This document shows positions 1 through 9,305 of a DNA stretch of 64,000 nt, one piece after another. Numbering within the stretch: the stretch's first letter is position 1; every line of letters begins with the position of its first letter. A program made the position numbers and the translations under genes. The DNA lies in IMG/VR virus record IMGVR_UViG_3300017776_000008, positions 1-64,000 of that record; one strand, written 5' to 3'. The DNA comes from a virus. Under the pieces are notes generated by a model that made no database searches, was not told the origin of the DNA, and was given only the letters and a program-made list of their open reading frames with translations.

Positions 1-1136
1 CAGATACTACAGGTAAAGTGGTATTTAAAGGTAACGCAAATAGAGGTTCAGGACAATTTGTATTAAACTGTGAGAATAACTCGCACGGTATAATTATAAA
101 AGGGCCTCCTCATAGTGCAGGGGCTAGCTATACGTTAGTACTACCAGATACTGATGGAGCTGCAAATCAGGTACTTAAGACAGATGGAAATGGTAATTTA
201 GCTTTTGTTAATCAAAGCTCTGGCAATGCCATAGCGGTTAAAGATGAAGGAACTAGTTTAACTACTGCTGTATCTACAATCGACTTTGCAGGTGCTGGTG
301 TTACTGCAACTGAATCTAGTGGTACGGTTACTGTTACGATACCCGGTGGAGGAAGTAGTACTCAAAATGAAGTATCAACTTTTATTTGGACGGGCGGGTA
401 TCCAGTAATGGGTGCTGGAAGCTCTTCTACCCTAGGTACTAGTTATAGTACTAGTACCAATATGTTGGTGTTTGATATTCCTAGTAGTACAACTAATTTG
501 CGTAGATCGTATACTTCTAAATCGATTTTAAATGTAAGCGCTTCCGGCGCCGAAAGCAGCCAAATAGTGTATATTAGGCTTCAAATTAAAGCTCCAGGAG
601 CTTCTACTTCAAGAATAACGCTAGGTACTGCAAATTTTTATCAAACACTTGGAACTAGCTATGGGGCTCGGACCAAATGGTATATTTCTGGAAATGTTAC
701 AAAGTATTTAAGTGGATCAAAGATATCAAGTTCGAGCATAGGAGGAAAGGTTTCTAAGACTAATAGCAACAGTCCTTCCTCGACTCAACAGTGGAATCTT
801 GAAACCGCCTGGTATGATTCTGCAAATGATAGAACTTATTTTATTACGCCATATAATGGTGCAGCTCAAATGTTTTATAGTGGTAGCGCGGCAGCTACTG
901 TATACTTAGATCCATTTGGATATGCCGCGGTAAATACATGGGTAACTTTTGATGAAAGCAAAGAAGCTTACCGGATGCATACATATAATATGGGAGCGAC
1001 AATGGTTCAATCATTACCATTGGTATATTCGTCGTATGCAATGCAGTGTAGATTACAGTGGAGAAAATGGGCCTCTGCTGGAGCCACCTATCTTGAAGAT
1101 GTAACTGGTGAAATTGTTAGTATGCCTATAGCATAG
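1..1136 (+). CDS. Fibre/whisker-like virion structural protein, 5' truncated by window edge
   Basis: The frame is open from base 3, so the GTG at 18 is probably not the true start and the N-terminus lies outside the window. The visible part, about 378 residues, is rich in Ser, Thr, Gly and Ala. It contains a segment typical of marine T4-like phage fibre or structural proteins (IIIKGPPHSAGASYTLVLP, then QVLKTDGNGNL at about residues 50-60). The C-terminal 200 residues look like a beta-rich receptor-binding or head/tail decoration domain. It sits directly upstream of the neck genes, where T4 relatives place whisker and baseplate-fibre genes. The exact role is unknown; the structural assignment is inference from composition and position. 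Confidence 0.6.
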   Translation, partial: DTTGKVVFKGNANRGSGQFVLNCENNSHGIIIKGPPHSAGASYTLVLPDTDGAANQVLKTDGNGNLAFVNQSSGNAIAVKDEGTSLTTAVSTIDFAGAGVTATESSGTVTVTIPGGGSSTQNEVSTFIWTGGYPVMGAGSSSTLGTSYSTSTNMLVFDIPSSTTNLRRSYTSKSILNVSASGAESSQIVYIRLQIKAPGASTSRITLGTANFYQTLGTSYGARTKWYISGNVTKYLSGSKISSSSIGGKVSKTNSNSPSSTQQWNLETAWYDSANDRTYFITPYNGAAQMFYSGSAAATVYLDPFGYAAVNTWVTFDESKEAYRMHTYNMGATMVQSLPLVYSSYAMQCRLQWRKWASAGATYLEDVTGEIVSMPIA

Positions 1137-1147
1137 AGGATATAAAA

Positions 1148-1387
1148 ATGTTTGTAATAGGAAAAATATTAAGTAACGAAGAAAACGAAATTGTAGATAT
1201 GGTTAAAGTGGTGACTAGTTCACATGATACATTAGAGCAAGCTATTTCGCAAATGACACTATTAATAGAAAATCAAAGCTCTGACGCAAATATAGTAGAA
1301 TTTTTTCATGGTGTCAAGCGTATAACTGGACCAAACGATTCAGATTATGAGATTGATATAATATCTACCGTAGATAAAACAGAATAA
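1148..1387 (+). CDS. Conserved small protein of unknown function, 79 aa
   Basis: A short acidic protein starting at ATG 1148, 11 bases after the fibre-like gene, with AGAGGAT just upstream as ribosome binding site. The sequence has an N-terminal beta-like stretch (MFVIGKILSNEENEI) and no membrane segment or recognised motif. It lies between a structural gene and the late promoter of gp13, so it is probably cotranscribed with the upstream fibre gene. I do not recognise the family; it could be a chaperone or accessory factor for the fibre, but nothing in the sequence shows that. Confidence 0.55.
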   Translation: MFVIGKILSNEENEIVDMVKVVTSSHDTLEQAISQMTLLIENQSSDANIVEFFHGVKRITGPNDSDYEIDIISTVDKTE

Positions 1388-1407
1388 TAATTACAAAAAT
1401 TAAACTG

Positions 1408-1415
1408 TATAAATA
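1408..1415 (+). promoter_or_regulatory. T4-type late promoter box for neck/terminase genes
   Basis: Perfect TATAAATA box 20 bases upstream of the gp13 ATG, in an otherwise gene-free gap. In T4 this is the late -10 element recognised by gp55 with RNA polymerase and the clamp; a gp55 homologue is encoded at 17730. Confidence 0.75.
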
Positions 1416-1434
1416 TAGTAAAGAGGTATTTTAA

Positions 1435-2184
1435 ATGGCAAAACCAAACAGTAGAGCAACTTTAATTGATTACTGCCTTAGAAATCTAGGTGCACCAGTA
1501 ATTGAAATTAATGTTGACGACGATCAGCTAGATGATAGAATAGACGAAGCTCTACAATTCTATCAGCACTATCATGCGGATGCCATTGAAAAAGTATTCT
1601 TAAAACACGAGGTTACACAGGGCGACATCAATAATGGCTATATTCCAATTCCGGATTTAGTAACTGACGTCATTAGAGTTTTGCCTATTAGAGATCAAAG
1701 CGGAAGCAGTAGCTTATTTGATATTAAATATCAAATGCATCTAAACGATATGTTTAGTCTTGGATACATGGGTAATCTATTAGAGTACGCTATGACTAAA
1801 GAATATCTTTCCACCTTGGACCTTATTATTGATTCAGACGAAAAGTTCACTTCATTTGATCGACATAGAGATCGCTTAAGAATTGAAATGGATTGGGAAG
1901 AAGAAGTAAATGTAGGCGACTTCCTAGTTGTAGAAGGATATAGAATTATTGATCCTACTACATTTACTGATGTTTATAACGACTACTACTTAAAAAAATA
2001 CGCTACAGCACTTATCAAAAAGCAATGGGGCGCCAATCTACTAAAATTTGAAGGAATGCAAATGCCTGGCGGGGTTACTTTTAACGGGCGCCAATTGTTT
2101 GATGATGCCTTACAAGAATTAGAAAAATTAGAAGAAGAAGTTAGACTAAACTGGGAGCAACCAGTAGACTTCTATATAGGATAA
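1435..2184 (+). CDS. 13: Neck protein gp13
   Basis: Homologue of T4 gp13, which with gp14 forms the neck that closes the filled head and joins it to the tail. The 249-residue protein carries the family pattern of an acidic N-terminal helix (DDDQLDDRIDEALQFYQHYH, residues 26-45) and a C-terminal region ending in DFYIG. It is shorter than T4 gp13 (309 aa), as I recall is usual in distant T4 relatives. The start is ATG 1435 with AGAGG at about 1422. It follows a TATAAATA box and is followed 3 bases later by gp14, as in T4. Identification rests on sequence pattern plus the invariant gp13-14-15-16-17 order. Confidence 0.85.
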   Translation: MAKPNSRATLIDYCLRNLGAPVIEINVDDDQLDDRIDEALQFYQHYHADAIEKVFLKHEVTQGDINNGYIPIPDLVTDVIRVLPIRDQSGSSSLFDIKYQMHLNDMFSLGYMGNLLEYAMTKEYLSTLDLIIDSDEKFTSFDRHRDRLRIEMDWEEEVNVGDFLVVEGYRIIDPTTFTDVYNDYYLKKYATALIKKQWGANLLKFEGMQMPGGVTFNGRQLFDDALQELEKLEEEVRLNWEQPVDFYIG

Positions 2185-2187
2185 TTA

Positions 2188-3129
2188 ATGCCTAGAAACG
2201 TATACTTTTCTCAAGCCGTTAGGTCGGAACAGCACCTATACGAAGATCTGGTAATTGAATCGCTAAAAATCTTTGGACAAGATGTATACTATGTGCCTCG
2301 CAATCTTGTTAATAGGGATAATATATTAGGCGAAGATGTAGCATCTAACTTTGACGATGCTTATTTATTAGAAGCATATATCGAAAATGTTGATGGCTTT
2401 GAAGGAGCTGGTGATTTATATCAAAAGTTTGGTCTTGAGATAAGAGACGAAGCTTCATTTGTAATATCTCGTAGATCTTGGAATACTATGATTGGCTCAT
2501 ACGAAGCTATTAATAAACCAAGAGAAGGTGATCTACTATTCCTACCGATGACTAACTCATTTTTTGAGATTACATTTGTAGAAGCAGATAAACCATTCTA
2601 TCAATTATCTAACTTACCAGTTTATAAACTAACATGCGCTCTCTTTGAATATAATGATGAGACATTCGATACTGGACTGCATGAGATTGATGGTACTATG
2701 GGTGCCGAAACTTATCAGCTAGGAATGAGAATAACCTCAAGCGGTGGATTCCCAGTAAACGAAGAAAGATTAACGCAAACTTTGGTAGATGCTGTCGGTG
2801 ATACACCAGCTGTACAGATATCTGGTAAGGTGGAAACAATCACGGAAGAATCTGAACCAAATACTGCAGTAATAAGCTTATCTGATATTGGCGTTACTGG
2901 AGCTACTGAATATAGACAATTTGTGGTATCTAATAGCAAAGGCCTAGTTGGCTCGGTGTCTGGTACAACATCGTATATTACAAAAATATTCGATGTTGGT
3001 GATGATGATACTGATAACTTTATGCCGACCGATGGTAATGCTCAAAACGTAGCATTTGAAACATTTACTGACAATTTCTTAGACTTTACGGAAACCAATC
3101 CATTTGGTGATCCCTCGGAGAACTTCTAA
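2188..3129 (+). CDS. 14: Neck protein gp14
   Basis: Homologue of T4 gp14, the partner of gp13 in the head-to-tail connector. The 313-residue product begins with the family-typical segment around QAVRSEQHLYEDLVIESL and contains GQDVYYVPRNLV at about residues 30-41, well conserved among T4-like gp14 proteins. The remainder is a soluble, slightly acidic structural protein without membrane segments. It lies 3 bases after gp13 and its stop overlaps the gp15 start by one base, which suggests translational coupling. Length is somewhat above T4 gp14 (256 aa). Confidence 0.88.
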   Translation: MPRNVYFSQAVRSEQHLYEDLVIESLKIFGQDVYYVPRNLVNRDNILGEDVASNFDDAYLLEAYIENVDGFEGAGDLYQKFGLEIRDEASFVISRRSWNTMIGSYEAINKPREGDLLFLPMTNSFFEITFVEADKPFYQLSNLPVYKLTCALFEYNDETFDTGLHEIDGTMGAETYQLGMRITSSGGFPVNEERLTQTLVDAVGDTPAVQISGKVETITEESEPNTAVISLSDIGVTGATEYRQFVVSNSKGLVGSVSGTTSYITKIFDVGDDDTDNFMPTDGNAQNVAFETFTDNFLDFTETNPFGDPSENF

Positions 3130-3899
3130 TGTTTGGTGGACATTTTTATCATGCAACCATGCGTAAATCAGTGGCCGTTTTCGGTACACTGTTTAATAAC
3201 ATGAATATTGTACGAAAGTCAAATACTGCGGTATTGAGCCAAGTAAAGGTTCCACTATCTTATGGACCTAAGCAAAAATTCTTGTCTAGGCTAGATCAAG
3301 AACATGGTAGGAATCAACCTGTGGCATTAAAGCTTCCTCGAATGGCATTTGAGATTACTAGCCTTTCGGTTGATACTGCACAAAAGACTAGTAAGCTGAA
3401 TAAAATTGTAGAAAATCATGGCAGTGATGTTACTAAAAAGAAAACTATATCGCATTACACTTCCTATGATATTGGAATGTCATTGTACATATTGGCCAAA
3501 AACCAAGACGATGGATTGCAGATAGTAGAACAAATACTTCCTTATTTTCAACCAGACTACACAGTATCAATTAAGCCAGTAGAAGGATTTGATTTTAAGC
3601 AAGATGTTCCGATCATCTTAAATGGAGTCAATATTCAAGATGATTATGAAGGTGATTACCAATCGCGTAGAGTATTAATATACCAATTAGACTTTACGAT
3701 GAAGATGAAGTTTTATGGGCCGACGAATGACAAGTCTATAATTAGATCAGTGGACTTAGACACAGTCGACTTAGATTCATTCTCAGAGAATGCTCCTAAT
3801 ACATCGGCTTTGCAAGAAGTTGACATGGGAGTAGGAAATACAGACACACCAGATGACTTTACAGTTACTAAGACAATAGATGATGAACCTGGCTTTTAA
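3129..3899 (+). CDS. 15: Tail sheath stabilizer and completion protein gp15
   Basis: Homologue of T4 gp15, which caps the finished sheath and tube and offers the surface that binds the neck. The 256-residue protein has the family N-terminus (FGGHFYHATMRKSVAVFGTL) and the central KVPLSYGPKQKFLSR motif at about residues 38-52, both typical of gp15. Its size is close to T4 gp15 (272 aa). ATG 3129 overlaps the gp14 stop by one base. The acidic C-terminal tail (about residues 205-256) is low complexity and probably variable among relatives. Confidence 0.9.
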   Translation: MFGGHFYHATMRKSVAVFGTLFNNMNIVRKSNTAVLSQVKVPLSYGPKQKFLSRLDQEHGRNQPVALKLPRMAFEITSLSVDTAQKTSKLNKIVENHGSDVTKKKTISHYTSYDIGMSLYILAKNQDDGLQIVEQILPYFQPDYTVSIKPVEGFDFKQDVPIILNGVNIQDDYEGDYQSRRVLIYQLDFTMKMKFYGPTNDKSIIRSVDLDTVDLDSFSENAPNTSALQEVDMGVGNTDTPDDFTVTKTIDDEPGF

Positions 3900-3901
3900 A
3901 T

Positions 3902-4309
3902 ATGGACAAATTAGATAAGATGAGAAGCTCACTGGAGAAGAATCTTCCAGTTAAACCAGAAGCTTCTAAAGTGATTGAAGAAAAAGACATAAAAGATGAT
4001 TATGAATTTTCTCGTGAAACTTACAGAGACTTAATAAGAACTGGAACTCACTCTCTCGATTCACTTGCAGAACTTGCGAGAGAATCAGAACACCCCCGCG
4101 CATTTGAAGTTTTATCTAAATCCATAAAAGATATTGCTGATACTACAGAAAAACTAATGGCCCTACAGAAAGCTAAAAAGGATCTTTCCAAAGACGATAA
4201 GCAAGACGAAGCCAAACGTGTGACGAATAATAATGTATTTGTAGGTTCTACTACGGACTTGCAAAGAATGTTGATGGATAAAGATAAAATTATAGATGCA
4301 GAAGATTAA
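3902..4309 (+). CDS. 16: Terminase small subunit gp16
   Basis: Position and size (135 aa) match T4-type gp16, the ring-forming terminase subunit that recognises DNA and stimulates the ATPase of gp17. The sequence is mostly helical and charged, with the pattern YRDLIRTGTHSLDSLAELARESEHPRAFEVL at residues about 42-72 that recurs in marine T4-like small terminases. The C-terminal NNNVFVGSTTDLQRML is also typical. It overlaps the gp17 start by 14 bases, so the two subunits are translationally coupled. Confidence 0.85.
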   Translation: MDKLDKMRSSLEKNLPVKPEASKVIEEKDIKDDYEFSRETYRDLIRTGTHSLDSLAELARESEHPRAFEVLSKSIKDIADTTEKLMALQKAKKDLSKDDKQDEAKRVTNNNVFVGSTTDLQRMLMDKDKIIDAED

Positions 4310-5903
4310 GAATAATGAGTTTGGTTATCTAGGAAATCCCTCGGTAAAGAGAGATGGAGTAGAAACTGAATTTACAAAACCTGAAGTTTTAGAATACGCC
4401 AAATGCATGCAAGATCCTGCATATTTTGCGCGGACATATCTTAAGGTGATATCACTTGATAGTGGATTAGTTCCGTTTGATTTATATCCATACCAAGAAA
4501 ATATGTTTAATCATTTCAATGATAATAGATTCTCTATCGTACTAGCATGTCGCCAATCTGGTAAATCTATTTCATCTGTAGCGTATTTACTCTGGTATGC
4601 TTGTTTCCACCCTGAAAAGACCATTGCAATCTTAGCAAACAAAGGTGCTACAGCAAGAGAAATGCTAGCCCGTGTAACACTCATGTTAGAAAACCTACCA
4701 TTCTTTTTACAACCTGGCTGTAAGGCATTAAATAAAGGGTCAATTGAGTTTAGTAACAATTCAAAGATTATTGCAGCAGCTACGTCAGGTAGTTCTATTC
4801 GTGGTTTATCAATTAACTTACTATTTCTCGATGAGTTTGCATTCATTGAGAATGATGCGCAGTTTTATACATCGACATACCCAGTAGTATCTTCCGGTAA
4901 AAAAACAAAAATTATTATTACCTCCACGGCTAACGGAATTGGTAACGTATACCATAAATTGTGGGAAGGTGCAAGTCAAGGCACAAACGAATTTAAGCCA
5001 TTCAGAGTAGATTGGTGGGACGTTCCAGGACGCGATGATAAATGGAAAGAACAAACCATTGCTAATACTTCTGCCTTACAGTTTGATCAGGAGTTTGGTA
5101 ATACCTTCCATGGTCGCGGCAATACGCTCATTGATGCTAATCATTTATTAGCACAGCAAGCAGTAGATCCAAAATATCATAGGGAAAATATCTCCATCTA
5201 CAAGGAGCCACAGGAAGGCCACGAATATGTTATGCTAGTTGATGTTGCTAAGGGTAGAGGCCAAGACTACTCAACCTTTAATATAATCGACTGTTCTACA
5301 AAGCCGTTTGAACAAGTTGCAACATTTAGAGATAATACATTATCGCCTATGTTATTTCCTGATATTATTTACAAATATGCTAAAACATATAATGAAGCAT
5401 ATGTTCTCGTAGAAAGTAATGATCAGGGTGCTGTAGTTTGTAATGGGCTATATTACGATTTAGAATACGAAAACATTTTTGTAGAATCTTCTATTAAGAG
5501 TAATGCTATCGGCGTTACCATGACGCGAAGAGTAAAGCGTATTGGTTGTTCTACCATTAAAGATTTAATTGAGCAGAAGAAACTGGTTGTATACGACGCA
5601 AACACGATTGTTGAAATGTCAACCTTTGTTTCAAAGGGTAGTTCATATCAAGCAATTGCGCCTAATCACGATGATCTAATGATGAATTTAGTTCTATTTG
5701 GTTGGTTTACTTCCACTGATGTATTTGAAAATTTAACAAATATAGACGTAAAGAATCTGCTATATAAGGAAAGATTGGCAGAGATTCAAGACGATATGTT
5801 GCCTTTTGGCTATATAGATAATGGCCAAAACCGTATAAATAGTGGTGAGAAAGGAGACGACGGCAACATCTGGTTTGAACAGGAGTGGAAGGGCTTCAAA
5901 TGA
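4296..5903 (+). CDS. 17: Terminase large subunit gp17 (ATPase and nuclease)
   Basis: DNA packaging motor and headful nuclease. The N-terminal ATPase domain has Walker A CRQSGKS at residues 85-91, Walker B LLFLDE at 175-180 and coupling motif TSTANG at 209-214. The C-terminal RNase H-like nuclease has Asp316 in LVDVAKG, Asp324 in GQDYS, and VESNDQG near 372-378. The 535-residue length is somewhat below T4 gp17 (610 aa) but all motifs are present. ATG 4296 lies inside the gp16 end. The stop overlaps the start of the next gene by ATGA. No intron or homing-gene insertion is seen, although gp17 is a frequent target. Confidence 0.97.
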   Translation: MQKIKNNEFGYLGNPSVKRDGVETEFTKPEVLEYAKCMQDPAYFARTYLKVISLDSGLVPFDLYPYQENMFNHFNDNRFSIVLACRQSGKSISSVAYLLWYACFHPEKTIAILANKGATAREMLARVTLMLENLPFFLQPGCKALNKGSIEFSNNSKIIAAATSGSSIRGLSINLLFLDEFAFIENDAQFYTSTYPVVSSGKKTKIIITSTANGIGNVYHKLWEGASQGTNEFKPFRVDWWDVPGRDDKWKEQTIANTSALQFDQEFGNTFHGRGNTLIDANHLLAQQAVDPKYHRENISIYKEPQEGHEYVMLVDVAKGRGQDYSTFNIIDCSTKPFEQVATFRDNTLSPMLFPDIIYKYAKTYNEAYVLVESNDQGAVVCNGLYYDLEYENIFVESSIKSNAIGVTMTRRVKRIGCSTIKDLIEQKKLVVYDANTIVEMSTFVSKGSSYQAIAPNHDDLMMNLVLFGWFTSTDVFENLTNIDVKNLLYKERLAEIQDDMLPFGYIDNGQNRINSGEKGDDGNIWFEQEWKGFK

Positions 5904-6958
5904 AAAGACAACTAGTAAGAAAAATAATAGAAAAGCGTCATGCTAAAGAGCAGGAGACGTATGTTTTAAAGGAAGAAACTAAAAAATACAAGTTTGTATA
6001 CCTATGGTATGACGATCCCGAAGATCCTGATGACCCAGAAAAGACTGCTAACGACTTTATTGAAGAAGGTAAAAATCTTGGACTTACTGGATTTAAAGTT
6101 GATGTGCAAGGTGCCTATTCTGATTTAGAAAATGGCGTAAGATATATTTACGATGGAATGTCAGAAAAGGAACGTAAATTTAAAATCGATGATAATACTC
6201 TCGTATTCGTACGAGCTCCGGTTACAAAAAGAAAGTCTTGGTCAGACTTCTTGACACAGCTGGAAAGGGCAGGTGTAGTATGTGTCAACACTCGCTCATG
6301 TATGGAAATTACATCGGACAAATATAGAACAAGCTTGTATCTTGCGGAGGCAGAATTACATCAGCCTAAAACAGTATTGGTCCACCATCAAGAAAAAGCA
6401 ATTGATGCTATGGAAAGATTAGGCGGTAAATATCCAATTATACTTAAGACTCTTACAGGTTCACTCGGCATTGGTGTAATTAAAATAGATTCAGAAAGCT
6501 CTTTGCATTCTACGGTTCAGTTACTCCATAAGCTAGATCCAAATATGGGTATCCTATTGCAAACTATGATTAAAGATTTTACCTTTGATATTAGAGCACA
6601 CGTTATTGGAGGTAAATTCCATGGAGCAATTAAAAGGCCTACAGTAAAGAAAGATTTTAGAACTAACGTATCTTTAGGCTCAAAACCAGCTCCAATAGAA
6701 TTAACGGATTTAGAAATAGAACATGTAGAAAAAGCAGCAAAAGCTGTTGATGGATTATGGGTAGGTGTAGACATATTTCCCTCGAAAGATAGAAATAAAA
6801 TTCCTCCAACATTTATTGAAATTAATTCTACGCCTGGAACAAGGGGCTATAGGAAAGCTACTGGAGAAAACCTACCTAAAGACGTATTGGAAAAATTTAT
6901 GAATAGAGACATATGGCTTAAACCAGCAACTTATAAGTCGATGTTCAAAGACGAATAA
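5900..6958 (+). CDS. RimK-like ATP-grasp ligase
   Basis: Predicted ATP-dependent carboxylate-amine ligase of the ATP-grasp superfamily, resembling RimK (ribosomal protein S6 glutamate ligase). Diagnostic stretches are the P-loop-like KTLTGSLGIGV at about residues 177-187, the DIRAHVIGG strand at about 235-243 and the metal-binding FIEINSTPGTRG near 310-321. The ATG at 5900 is preferred over GTG 5885 because GGAAGGG sits just upstream and it gives an ATGA overlap with gp17. RimK-type enzymes add amino acids to protein C-termini; the target here is unknown. Its place between terminase and sheath suggests a virion protein or a ribosomal protein as substrate. Confidence 0.8.
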   Translation: MKRQLVRKIIEKRHAKEQETYVLKEETKKYKFVYLWYDDPEDPDDPEKTANDFIEEGKNLGLTGFKVDVQGAYSDLENGVRYIYDGMSEKERKFKIDDNTLVFVRAPVTKRKSWSDFLTQLERAGVVCVNTRSCMEITSDKYRTSLYLAEAELHQPKTVLVHHQEKAIDAMERLGGKYPIILKTLTGSLGIGVIKIDSESSLHSTVQLLHKLDPNMGILLQTMIKDFTFDIRAHVIGGKFHGAIKRPTVKKDFRTNVSLGSKPAPIELTDLEIEHVEKAAKAVDGLWVGVDIFPSKDRNKIPPTFIEINSTPGTRGYRKATGENLPKDVLEKFMNRDIWLKPATYKSMFKDE

Positions 6959-6976
6959 AGTTAAGATCAGTTTATT

Positions 6977-6984
6977 TATAAATA
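6977..6984 (+). promoter_or_regulatory. Late promoter box for tail sheath gene
   Basis: TATAAATA 67 bases upstream of the gp18 ATG, in the 92-base gap after the ATP-grasp gene. This leaves a leader of roughly 55 bases before the sheath start. Confidence 0.75.
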
Positions 6985-7050
6985 AACAGGTGAACAATAT
7001 TTCTTATTATGTGACATATTAACTAACTCAAATTTTAAGAGGATAAAGCG

Positions 7051-8742
7051 ATGGCATTTCAAGTATCACCAGGCGTTCAAGTCAAGGAAATTGACGCGAC
7101 GAGCGTAATACCTGCCGTATCCACTTCTATTGGTGGTTTCGCAGGTGCCTTTAATTGGGGCCCAGCTGAAGAAATTAAGCTCGTATCGTCTGAGGACGAG
7201 ATGGCGGCGATTTTTTCTACCCCCGATGATAACACGGCAAAATACTTTTTAACTGCGGCATCATTTTTAAAGTATGGCAACGCATTAAAAGTAGTAAGAG
7301 TAGTACCCGCGGACGCGGAAAACGCATGTGTTGGTTCAACACCAGCACTTGTTAAAAATGACGAAGAGTACGAAAGCGCATCATTATCAAATGCGAATCA
7401 GGGCGAGTGGATTGCAAAATTCCCAGGTGCTCTAGGTAACTCATTAAAAGTAGAAGTTTGTACAGCAGGTGGCGGATTCAGTGGTTGGGCTTACGCTGGC
7501 CAGTTTGATGCTGCTCCAGACACTTCTGACTTTGCTACAAACAACGGTGCGACAAACGCTGATGACGAAATCCATATCGTCGTAGTTGATGAAGACGGTC
7601 ACTTTACTGGCGAGCCAGGCAGTGTACTAGAAACTTTTGCATTCGCATCTCAAGCATCCGATGCTAAGGATTCTTCAGGTACTTCGTTGTACTATAAGAA
7701 TGTAGTAAATAGCAGATCACAGTACATCGCATGGGCATCACACGATGATGAATTAACAGATGCTGGTAATAACGTATCTGGTCCAGGCGCTGATAGTGCA
7801 TTTACAACTGTAGCTTCAGTAAAATCATACTCACTAATTGGTGGTTCAGACGGTGGTACAATTACTCCAGCTGTAGTCGCCCTTGGTTATGATTTATTCG
7901 AAGATGCTGAAACTGTAGACGTAAATCTACTATTTGCATGTCCAGATGACAATGGCTCTACAACAATTGCAGTTGATCTTCTTGACATCGCAGATGCTCG
8001 TAAAGATTGTGTTGCATTTATTTCGCCTCCGGTGGCAGATTCAACTGGTGGTTCACCATTAACAGACGTATTAGCATTTAATACTGCATTGGGTCGTTCA
8101 AGTTCATACGGCTTCTTAGATTCAAGTGCGGTTTATGTGTACGATAAGTATAACGACGTTTATCGTTATATCGGTGCTTCTGGTATCACTGCTGGTCTAT
8201 GTGCTAACACTGATCAAGTAGCTGATGCATGGTTCTCACCAGCTGGTGTTAATCGTGGTCAATTGCGTGGCGTAACCAAACTAGCATTTAACCCAAATAA
8301 AGCTCAAAGGGATTCACTATACAAAGCTGGCGTTAACCCACTTGTTTCGTTCCCCGGCGAAGGCACTATGCTATTCGGCGATAAAACAATGCTTAAGAGA
8401 CCATCAGCGTTCGATAGAATTAACGTACGTCGATTGTTCATTACATTGGAAAAAGCAATTAGTACTGCTGCTAAAGCACAATTGTTTGAATTTAACGACG
8501 AATTTACTCGTGCACAATTTAGAAATATGATCGAGCCATTCATGCGTGATGTTAAAGGTCGTCGAGGCGTAACCGATTTCTTGGTCGTCTGTGATGACAC
8601 TAACAATACTGGTCAAGTAATTGATACTAACAGTTTTGTTGCTGACATCTACATCAAACCTGCTCGTTCTATTAACTTTATTACACTAAACTTCATTGCA
8701 ACAAGAACTGGTGTTGACTTCTCTGAAGTCGCCGGCGGTTAA
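7051..8742 (+). CDS. 18: Tail sheath protein gp18
   Basis: Contractile tail sheath subunit, polymerising around the gp19 tube. The N-terminus (SPGVQVKEIDATSVIPAVSTSIGGFAGAF, residues 5-33) and the C-terminal core with PARSINFITLNFIATRTGVDFSEV near the end are typical of the T4 sheath family. Length 563 aa compares with 659 in T4; the difference lies in the variable protruding domains. The start is ATG 7051 with GAGGA at 7039-7043. Codon choice is richer in GC at third positions than in the replication genes, as often seen for highly expressed virion proteins. Tube gp19 follows 12 bases downstream. Confidence 0.96.
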   Translation: MAFQVSPGVQVKEIDATSVIPAVSTSIGGFAGAFNWGPAEEIKLVSSEDEMAAIFSTPDDNTAKYFLTAASFLKYGNALKVVRVVPADAENACVGSTPALVKNDEEYESASLSNANQGEWIAKFPGALGNSLKVEVCTAGGGFSGWAYAGQFDAAPDTSDFATNNGATNADDEIHIVVVDEDGHFTGEPGSVLETFAFASQASDAKDSSGTSLYYKNVVNSRSQYIAWASHDDELTDAGNNVSGPGADSAFTTVASVKSYSLIGGSDGGTITPAVVALGYDLFEDAETVDVNLLFACPDDNGSTTIAVDLLDIADARKDCVAFISPPVADSTGGSPLTDVLAFNTALGRSSSYGFLDSSAVYVYDKYNDVYRYIGASGITAGLCANTDQVADAWFSPAGVNRGQLRGVTKLAFNPNKAQRDSLYKAGVNPLVSFPGEGTMLFGDKTMLKRPSAFDRINVRRLFITLEKAISTAAKAQLFEFNDEFTRAQFRNMIEPFMRDVKGRRGVTDFLVVCDDTNNTGQVIDTNSFVADIYIKPARSINFITLNFIATRTGVDFSEVAGG

Positions 8743-8754
8743 TAGGAGGAAACA

Positions 8755-9282
8755 ATGGCTATTTTAGGCGTAGACGATTTTAAATCAAAGTTGACTGGCG
8801 GTGGCGCTAGATCCAACATGTTTAAAGTCACATGTAACTTCCCTGGCTATGCTCAGGGTGATGTTGAATTGACTTCTTTCCTATGTAAAGCTGCTCAATT
8901 ACCAGCATCGATTATTAATCCTGTAGAAGTTAACTTCCGTGGTCGTAAACTTCAAATGGCTGGTGACAGAACATTTGAACCATGGACTATTACAGTGATA
9001 AACGACGTTGATTTTGTTGTACGTGATTCCTTCGAACGATGGAGTAACGGTATTAACCAACATGTTGATGGTCGTGGATTAGCTAATCCAACCGAGTACA
9101 TGGCTGACATGATTGTTGAACAACTCAACAAGAATGGCGATCCTGTAAAACGATATGATTTCCGTGGCACATTCCCAACCAATATTTCTGAAATTGAGTT
9201 GAGCTATGACAACGAAAACCAAATCGAAGAGTTTACAGTTGAGCTACAAGTTCAGTACTGGGAGTCGAATACTACTTCGTAG
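8755..9282 (+). CDS. 19: Tail tube protein gp19
   Basis: Inner tail tube subunit through which DNA and internal proteins pass. The 175-residue product, close to T4 gp19 (163 aa), contains GDRTFEPWTITVINDVDF at about residues 71-88 and a C-terminal QYWES motif, both characteristic of the gp19 family. Strong ribosome site AGGAGGA lies just before ATG 8755. It is cotranscribed with gp18 and followed by a late promoter and a GC-rich hairpin before the portal gene. A second tube-like gene occurs at 14543. Confidence 0.95.
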   Translation: MAILGVDDFKSKLTGGGARSNMFKVTCNFPGYAQGDVELTSFLCKAAQLPASIINPVEVNFRGRKLQMAGDRTFEPWTITVINDVDFVVRDSFERWSNGINQHVDGRGLANPTEYMADMIVEQLNKNGDPVKRYDFRGTFPTNISEIELSYDNENQIEEFTVELQVQYWESNTTS

Positions 9283-9288
9283 TAGGCG

Positions 9289-9296
9289 TATAAATA
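9289..9296 (+). promoter_or_regulatory. Late promoter box for portal gene
   Basis: TATAAATA starting 7 bases after the gp19 stop and 54 bases before the gp20 ATG. The expected start point falls right at the hairpin at 9306-9326. Confidence 0.7.
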
Positions 9297-9305
9297 CTAT
9301 TTGAC

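Noticed and set aside
8342-8616. Overlapping frames on both strands inside gp18
   Set aside because: Alternative-frame shadows of a clear sheath gene; no initiation signals or neighbours in phase.
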